A stretch of 11,189 nt of DNA from the NCBI RefSeq assembly GCF_031928785.1, contig NZ_JARQAL010000011.1; one strand, written 5' to 3'. Shown piece after piece: positions 8,286 to 11,189 of this stretch. A program made the position numbers and the translations under genes. Source of the stretch: Enterococcus_C asini_A (GTDB taxonomy: Bacteria > Bacillota > Bacilli > Lactobacillales > Enterococcaceae). How positions within the stretch are numbered: the first letter of the stretch is position 1; every line of letters begins with the position of its first letter. Under the pieces are notes generated by a model. The model was not told the DNA's origin. It did no database searches and saw nothing but the letters and a program-made list of their open reading frames with translations.

Positions 8286-9317
8286 TCACGATTTACTCAG
8301 ATAGTAATTCAAAGGATTGACCAAACCCGGTCGATCCTTTTTCTTTACCGCAAGAATCTTTGGACTTAAGATAAAGTTAACGACATTCATTCCGCAACGA
8401 CGATACCAGCCTAATCTGGTATTTGCCACTTTATAGATTTCTTCATGTGTGAATCGAATACGCTGTATTCGGCATAGTTGTTGAAGATTCTTGTAGATTC
8501 GCTTCGGTATTTTCCATTGCTTGATGATGATGACTCTTACTTTGTGGCGCAACCATTGCCCAAAAGTATCCAGGTAACCCTTCATACTTCCAATTCGATA
8601 ATAATTTATCCAACCTCTAATCAACTGATTTAGGCGGGTGAATGTACTTGCGAGCGGTCGTGAGACCGCTTGTTTGCGTTTTAGTATCTCTTTGGCCTTT
8701 GTATAAAGTCGCATCTTGCTTACATTACTTAGCTTACACTGCCAACCTTTCGGATTCTTCCAAAATGTGAATCCTAGAAATTGGCTTTTGGTTGGTCGAA
8801 CTACTTTTGTCTTCGTCATATTTACTTTCAAGAATAGTTTGCGCTCTATCCAGCTACTGATTGATTTCATCACTCGATTTGCTGCCATTTCACTCTTGAC
8901 GAAAATATTTGCGTCATCGGCGTATCTTACAAAATGTAACCCTCTTGATTCTAATTCCTTATCCAGTTTATCTAAATAGATATTCGACAACACTGGACTT
9001 AAAGGCCCACCTTGAGGTACACCAATTTGGCTTTGACTGATGAGACCACCTTCAAGTACACCAGATTTGAGGAAAGCCCGAATTAATCGTAACGTTTCTC
9101 TATCTTTCACTTGTTCTCTGAGTGTTGAGATTAATTTGTCGTGATTGACCGTATCAAAGTACTTTTCAATATCCATATCAATTACCCATTCATAGCCATC
9201 ATTTAGATACTCCAAGACTTGTTCCATCGCTTGATGGGCACTTCTATTTGGTCGGAATCCATAGCTATACTCACTAAAGTTCGAATCATAGATTCGACTT
9301 AGTTGTTGGGCAATCGC
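8286..9317 (-). pseudogene. Group II intron reverse transcriptase/maturase, N-terminal end missing
   Basis: An open frame of 343 codons remains, starting AIAQQL at 9317; a 313-residue protein could start at the ATG 9225-9227. Seen in order: YSYGFRPNRSAHQAMEQV (RT1 region), VIDMDIEKYFDTVNHD (RT2), GVPQGGPLSPVLSNIYLD (RT4), RYADDANIFV with catalytic YADD (RT5), KTKVVRPTKSQFLGF, then the maturase X domain with LIRGWINYYR. It ends LNYYLSKS without a recognisable HNH endonuclease. Intact relatives are about 420 residues or more, so roughly 75 N-terminal residues are gone; in this frame a TAA lies directly upstream at 9318-9320. The frame has not decayed otherwise, so the truncation is probably recent. 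Confidence 0.9.
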
Positions 9318-9423
9318 TTACTTGCCCGTCTTTAGAATTACTATCTCCCCCACCACATGCTGCGAGTAATGTCCCAGTTAAAACAGCTATCCCTGTTAAA
9401 GCTATTTTTTTGAAATGTTTCAT
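9286..9423 (-). pseudogene. Truncated sugar-binding lipoprotein (msmE paralogue), 5' end only
   Basis: This short gene is easily missed. The ATG at 9421-9423 has AGGAGGAATTAAG upstream, and the peptide begins MKHFKKIALTGIAVLTGTLL, then AACGGGDSNSKDGQV. That is a lipoprotein signal with lipobox LAAC and Cys23, the same position as in MsmE. After about Val35 the sequence becomes intron maturase read out of frame, and the frame closes at TGA 9286-9288 after 45 residues. Promoter, leader, cre site and start match those of msmE closely, so it was the first gene of a related ABC transporter operon located directly after the repressor gene. The body of the gene and the rest of that operon are gone. 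Confidence 0.87.
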
Positions 9424-9440
9424 CTTAATTCCTCCTGTTT

Positions 9441-9454
9441 TGAATGCGTTTTCT
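9441..9454 (-). promoter_or_regulatory. cre-like CcpA site in the leader of the truncated lipoprotein gene
   Basis: It has the same 14-base sequence as 8124-8137 and the same position between -10 and ribosome binding site, which supports a conserved regulatory role rather than chance. Confidence 0.66.
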
Positions 9455-9467
9455 TTTTGTTAACAAC

Positions 9468-9497
9468 ACCATAACTGTTTACTTGATGTTTTGTCGA
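9468..9497 (-). promoter_or_regulatory. Promoter of the truncated lipoprotein gene, operator in the spacer
   Basis: On the minus strand, TCGACA (9492-9497) and TATGGT (9468-9473) are separated by 18 bases, the same spacing as at msmE. The spacer contains CAAGTAAACAGT. A TTGTTAACA block follows in both promoters. If still active, it would transcribe into the intron remnant and on into msmE, since no terminator is evident between them. Confidence 0.7.
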
Positions 9498-9502
9498 GAT
9501 TT

Positions 9503-9523
9503 TTTACTAAAAATATTAGTAAA
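9503..9523 (-). promoter_or_regulatory. Palindromic operator upstream of the -35 box
   Basis: A perfect inverted repeat, TTTACTAA (9503-9510) and TTAGTAAA (9516-9523), has a 5-base centre. It lies 5 bases upstream of the -35 box and contains the recurring AGTAAA core. It is a good candidate for the LacI-type dimer site. At msmE the promoter-proximal arm TTTACTAA recurs at 8186-8193, but the second arm is not present before the intron remnant begins. Confidence 0.68.
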
Positions 9524-9524
9524 C

Positions 9525-9561
9525 AAAAAAGTAAACACCCTTTTTGGATGTTTACTTTTTT
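9525..9561 (-). terminator. Rho-independent terminator of the LacI-family gene
   Basis: Arms 9525-9540 and 9546-9561 pair over 16 positions with one mismatch, around a 5-base loop, and the minus-strand transcript ends in a run of six U. The stem starts within the repressor stop codon at 9560-9562. The arms contain GTAAACA and TGTTTAC, so as DNA the stem also looks like an operator. Confidence 0.85.
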
Positions 9562-10585
9562 AATCGATATTTTTTTCACTTTCTCTAACAATAATATTAT
9601 TAGAAACAATCACTTTGATCGAAACATTTCTAACTTCTTTTATTCGTTCATTAACCATGCGAACTGCTAGTTTTCCAATTTCTTCTGTATTCACATTCAC
9701 CGTATTTAATGCAGGTGTTAAAAATTCAGCAACTTCAATATTATCAAAACTCACAATCGAAATATCTTCTGGAATATGTAGACCATTTTTTTGAAGTGAA
9801 CGATAAACCCCCACAGCAATAGGATCATTTCCTACCATGATAGCAGTCGGCAACTTATCTTTAGCATGTTTTTTCAAAAGTAAATCTGCTGCCTGCATTC
9901 CGTCAAGTGTGGTCCAGCCTTCTAAATAAATTTGACTATATTTTTCTAATCCTTTTTGTTTCATCCACGTCTCATAGGCTATTTTTCGATAATCATCATC
10001 TGACACGTGTTTATTTCCTTGGCTATCTAAACGAACACGTCCTCCTCCGATAAACGCAATGTTTCGGTGTCCTTTTTTATACAATCGATCTAAATGCTGA
10101 TTCGTTGCTTTTGTTAAATCAGTATAAACTGCATCTACTTCAGCTTCAATACTAGGGTCATCAATCACTACGACATTCGAATTAATTGCTGATACTTCTT
10201 CAATCACAGAAGATAGCACCTGCCCAATAATCAACACACCTTGACATTTTAGCAAATCGTCTTGCTCCAACGGTGTTTCTGACAAACGAATAATTTTCTT
10301 CAAATTGACTTTGCTTTGTTCTGCTTCGACTTGAATCCCTCTGCGAATCGTTCGAAAATAGGGATCTTCCAACTCATCTACTTCAGAAACTGTCGTTATT
10401 AATGCAATATTTGTTAAATTTTTTGCAACGGGACTTTTTTTGACATAATGATAAAAATTAACCGATTCTGCAATCTTTCGTTTGGTTTCATCGGTTACTG
10501 AAAGTGTCGGATCCTCATTTAGCACGCGCGATACTGTTGCAATGGACACACCCGCCCGTTTTGCAACATCCCTAATTCCTACCAT
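9560..10585 (-). CDS. LacI/GalR-family transcriptional repressor
   Basis: This cytoplasmic DNA-binding regulator has 341 residues from the chosen start, the normal size for the family. The N-terminal helix-turn-helix reads VGIRDVAKRAGVSIATVSRVLN (residues 2-23), followed by the hinge and a periplasmic-binding-protein-like sensor domain with GHRNIAFIGG, AIMVGNDPIAVGVY and SIVSFDNIEVAEFLTPALNTV, typical of the effector-binding lobes. The frame opens six codons earlier at 10603, but the ATG at 10583-10585 has AAGAGGAG at the right distance and puts the helix-turn-helix at the usual place. It probably represses the alpha-galactoside operon and itself through the AGTAAACA sites nearby; the inducer is unknown, perhaps melibiose or raffinose. 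It is transcribed alone, with its own promoter and terminator. MsmR of streptococci is AraC-type, so that name is not used. Confidence 0.92.
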   Translation of the reverse strand: MVGIRDVAKRAGVSIATVSRVLNEDPTLSVTDETKRKIAESVNFYHYVKKSPVAKNLTNIALITTVSEVDELEDPYFRTIRRGIQVEAEQSKVNLKKIIRLSETPLEQDDLLKCQGVLIIGQVLSSVIEEVSAINSNVVVIDDPSIEAEVDAVYTDLTKATNQHLDRLYKKGHRNIAFIGGGRVRLDSQGNKHVSDDDYRKIAYETWMKQKGLEKYSQIYLEGWTTLDGMQAADLLLKKHAKDKLPTAIMVGNDPIAVGVYRSLQKNGLHIPEDISIVSFDNIEVAEFLTPALNTVNVNTEEIGKLAVRMVNERIKEVRNVSIKVIVSNNIIVRESEKNID

Positions 10586-10590
10586 AATAG

Positions 10591-10598
10591 CTCCTCTT
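10591..10598 (-). promoter_or_regulatory. Ribosome binding site that fixes the repressor start
   Basis: AAGAGGAG lies five bases before the ATG at 10583-10585. The alternative upstream ATG at 10601-10603 has no comparable site and would add MKRGAI before the helix-turn-helix. Confidence 0.78.
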
Positions 10599-10610
10599 TT
10601 CATATTTGAA

Positions 10611-10652
10611 AGTGTTTACTAAAATATAATCATACATTTTGAAAATAAGCAA
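10611..10652 (-). promoter_or_regulatory. Promoter and operator of the LacI-family gene (autoregulation)
   Basis: On the minus strand, TTGCTT (10647-10652) and TATATT (10623-10628) are spaced by 18 bases. TTAGTAAACACT follows directly (10611-10622), overlapping the -10 edge and the probable start of transcription, so the repressor could block its own promoter. Read on the plus strand, the same place gives TGAAAGTGTTTACT (10607-10620), a cre-like sequence with TG in place of the central CG. Repressor and CcpA sites may therefore overlap, but the cre reading is weak. Confidence 0.68.
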
Positions 10653-10696
10653 ATTTCGTTAAAAATAGGCACTGTAATCATAATTAAAAACAAGAA

Positions 10697-10797
10697 AAAA
10701 TATCCGAACAATTTAGAGTAAATAATGCTAATTCTAGTGAATTTGCGACGAGGAACTGCTAGATCACAGTTCATTCTCTCTATCGTTCGGATATTTT
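10697..10797 (-). terminator. Branched RNA-like element, probably the terminator of the upstream LacI fragment
   Basis: A perfect 13-base outer stem pairs 10697-10709 with 10785-10797. Inside are a 5-base stem (10714-10718 with 10778-10782) and two hairpins: AATTC-TAGT-GAATT (10730-10743) and GAACTG/CAGTTC (10753-10772). The minus-strand transcript ends in TTTT followed by TTCTTGTTTTT, so it can act as a terminator for the pseudogene ending at 10830. The 75-base branched interior is unusual for a terminator. I recognise no named RNA family; a structured regulatory RNA or a dispersed palindromic repeat is also possible. Confidence 0.55.
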
Positions 10798-10829
10798 ATT
10801 GTTAACTATACTTATTTCACAGAGCTTTT

Positions 10830-11113
10830 TTATTTGATTTTGTGAACAGAGTCTCGAGAAATCAATTCTCCCTCTAATAGTAGTACTTGATTTTTTATTT
10901 CTTCTTGTTTGGCCAGTCCAATCAGTTGGTGAAAAGCAATCGCCCCCTTGTTACCTGGATTTAGTCGTATTGTTGTCAACGCAGGATCCATTAATTATGC
11001 AAAAGTAATATCATCAAATCCAATAATCGATAATTGTTCCATCACTCGTTTATTCTTATTTTTTAAAAATTTTACTAATTTAGCCGCTAAATAATCTCCA
11101 GTAACAACAATTG
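10830..11113 (-). pseudogene. LacI-family regulator, C-terminal fragment with premature stop, cut by IS1216
   Basis: The minus strand from 11111 reads IVVTGDYLAAKLVKFL, then SIIGFDDITFA, a TAA at 10995-10997, then LMDPALTTIRLNPGNKGAIA and ends SRDSVHKIK with TAA at 10830-10832. These are the sensor-lobe motifs of LacI/GalR regulators (GFDD, PALTTI). About 93 codons remain of about 335. The N-terminal two-thirds, including the DNA-binding domain, is replaced by IS1216. The internal TAA could derive from CAA by one change. It is dead as a gene. It appears to be a second sugar regulator, different from the intact one. Confidence 0.88.
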
Positions 11114-11136
11114 GGTTCTGTTGCAAAGTTTTAAAT
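11114..11136 (+). repeat. IS1216 terminal inverted repeat (outer end of right copy)
   Basis: These 23 bases, starting GGTTCTGTTGCAAAG, are identical to the reverse complement of 91-113. The boundary with the interrupted pseudogene is exact at 11113/11114. Confidence 0.93.
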
Positions 11137-11189
11137 CTACTATCAAATAAGGTAGAATAATAGAAAAAGATAGCAGGAGGAATGACGAT
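11114..11189 (+). mobile_element. IS1216 (IS6/IS26 family), 5' end of right copy
   Basis: The second IS1216 copy begins with the 23-base terminal repeat at 11114-11136. The transposase leader follows, with AGGAGG at 11176-11181. The window ends on AT, which fits the first two bases of the transposase ATG. It interrupts a LacI-family gene. It has the same orientation as the left copy. Confidence 0.92.

Larger units (their letters stand above)
8201..9317 (-). mobile_element. 5'-truncated group II intron (maturase plus domains V and VI)
   Basis: The 3' portion of a group II intron runs right to left from about 9317 to 8201. It contains most of the reverse transcriptase/maturase frame, then domain V at about 8240-8273 and a domain VI hairpin at about 8203-8237. 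Domains I-IV upstream and the start of the maturase are missing. It therefore cannot splice or move by itself and is a remnant. The short maturase without a visible endonuclease domain suggests a group IIC element, which is inferred. The 3' boundary is uncertain by a base or two. The 5' boundary is where reverse-transcriptase homology is replaced by lipoprotein sequence. Confidence 0.85.
114..11113. mobile_element. 11.0 kb passenger segment bracketed by direct IS1216 copies (pseudo-compound transposon)
   Basis: The segment lies between the outer end of the left IS1216 copy and the first base of the right copy, both in plus orientation. IS6-family elements are known to mobilise such segments as translocatable units (one IS copy plus the passenger) after recombination between the direct copies. 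Seen here: two identical 23-base ends, identical orientation, and an interrupted pseudogene exactly at the right boundary. Mobility itself is inferred. The outer ends of both IS copies, where target duplications would be, are outside the window. Confidence 0.72.

Noticed and set aside
8716..8979. Plus-strand frame of 87 codons opposite the intron maturase
   Set aside because: Antisense shadow of the reverse transcriptase domain, including its YADD region.
8201..9317. Intact, self-splicing group II intron
   Set aside because: Domains V and VI are present, but there is no 5' intron end, domain I or maturase N-terminus; lipoprotein sequence starts immediately upstream.
9525..9561. CRISPR-like repeats from the recurring GTAAACA motifs
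   Set aside because: The copies are short, irregularly spaced and explained by operators and a terminator stem; there are no spacers and no cas genes.
10697..10797. tRNA or T-box leader in the cloverleaf-like element
   Set aside because: There is no T-loop GTTCRANNC, no CCA-bearing acceptor arm, no T-box antiterminator motif and no aminoacyl-tRNA or amino-acid gene downstream.
106..11121. Eight-base target duplications at the inner IS1216 borders
   Set aside because: AAAAGAAC (114-121) and AACAATTG (11106-11113) do not match. Duplications would be expected only at the outer ends, which are not in the window.
1..11189. Defence island, phage or toxin-antitoxin system
   Set aside because: Every substantial gene is accounted for by sugar transport and metabolism, regulation, a group II intron remnant or IS1216. 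The reverse transcriptase has maturase features and sits with domains V/VI, so it is not a retron or a defence-type reverse transcriptase.

Overview
The window is AT-rich Gram-positive (Bacillota) DNA, most likely from an Enterococcus and plausibly an E. faecium-type strain or plasmid. The evidence is the IS1216 end sequences on both sides, strong AGGAGG-type ribosome binding sites, cre and LacI-type control sites, and a Firmicute-style alpha-galactoside utilisation cluster. Species and replicon are inferred; nothing in the window proves them.

Layout: positions 1-113 are the 3' end of one IS1216 copy (end of transposase plus terminal repeat), and 11114-11189 are the 5' end of a second copy in the same orientation. 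The 11.0 kb between them forms an IS1216-bracketed passenger segment in which every gene lies on the minus strand. In transcription order (right to left): a LacI-family pseudogene cut by IS1216 and carrying an internal stop (10830-11113); a highly foldable intergenic element (10697-10797); an intact LacI-family repressor (9560-10585) with its own promoter and terminator; the promoter and first ~35 codons of a sugar-binding lipoprotein (9286-9423); a 5'-truncated group II intron with most of its reverse transcriptase/maturase (8201-9317); then a second, very similar promoter driving msmE-msmF-msmG-aga-dexB'-gtfA (171-8100).

How it works together: MsmE (binding lipoprotein) and MsmF/MsmG (permeases) should import raffinose-family or related alpha-galactosides. 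Aga (GH36) removes galactose, and GtfA (GH13_18 sucrose phosphorylase) splits the released sucrose with phosphate into fructose and glucose 1-phosphate. No ABC ATPase is encoded, so a shared MsmK/MsiK-type ATPase elsewhere is presumably used. The glucan-1,6-alpha-glucosidase gene (dexB') has lost about its first quarter and is probably non-functional. An AGTAAACA motif recurs at the repressor promoter and at both binding-protein promoters, and a cre-like site lies in both leaders, suggesting LacI-type substrate control plus CcpA control.

The segment is a mosaic. Two related transport operons appear to have been collapsed onto each other at the truncated intron, gtfA is visibly more GC-rich than its neighbour, and IS1216 trims both ends. 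I found no CRISPR array, defence system, toxin-antitoxin pair, tRNA or rRNA. The most unusual items are the duplicated promoter architecture with the chimeric junction, and the branched element at 10697-10797.
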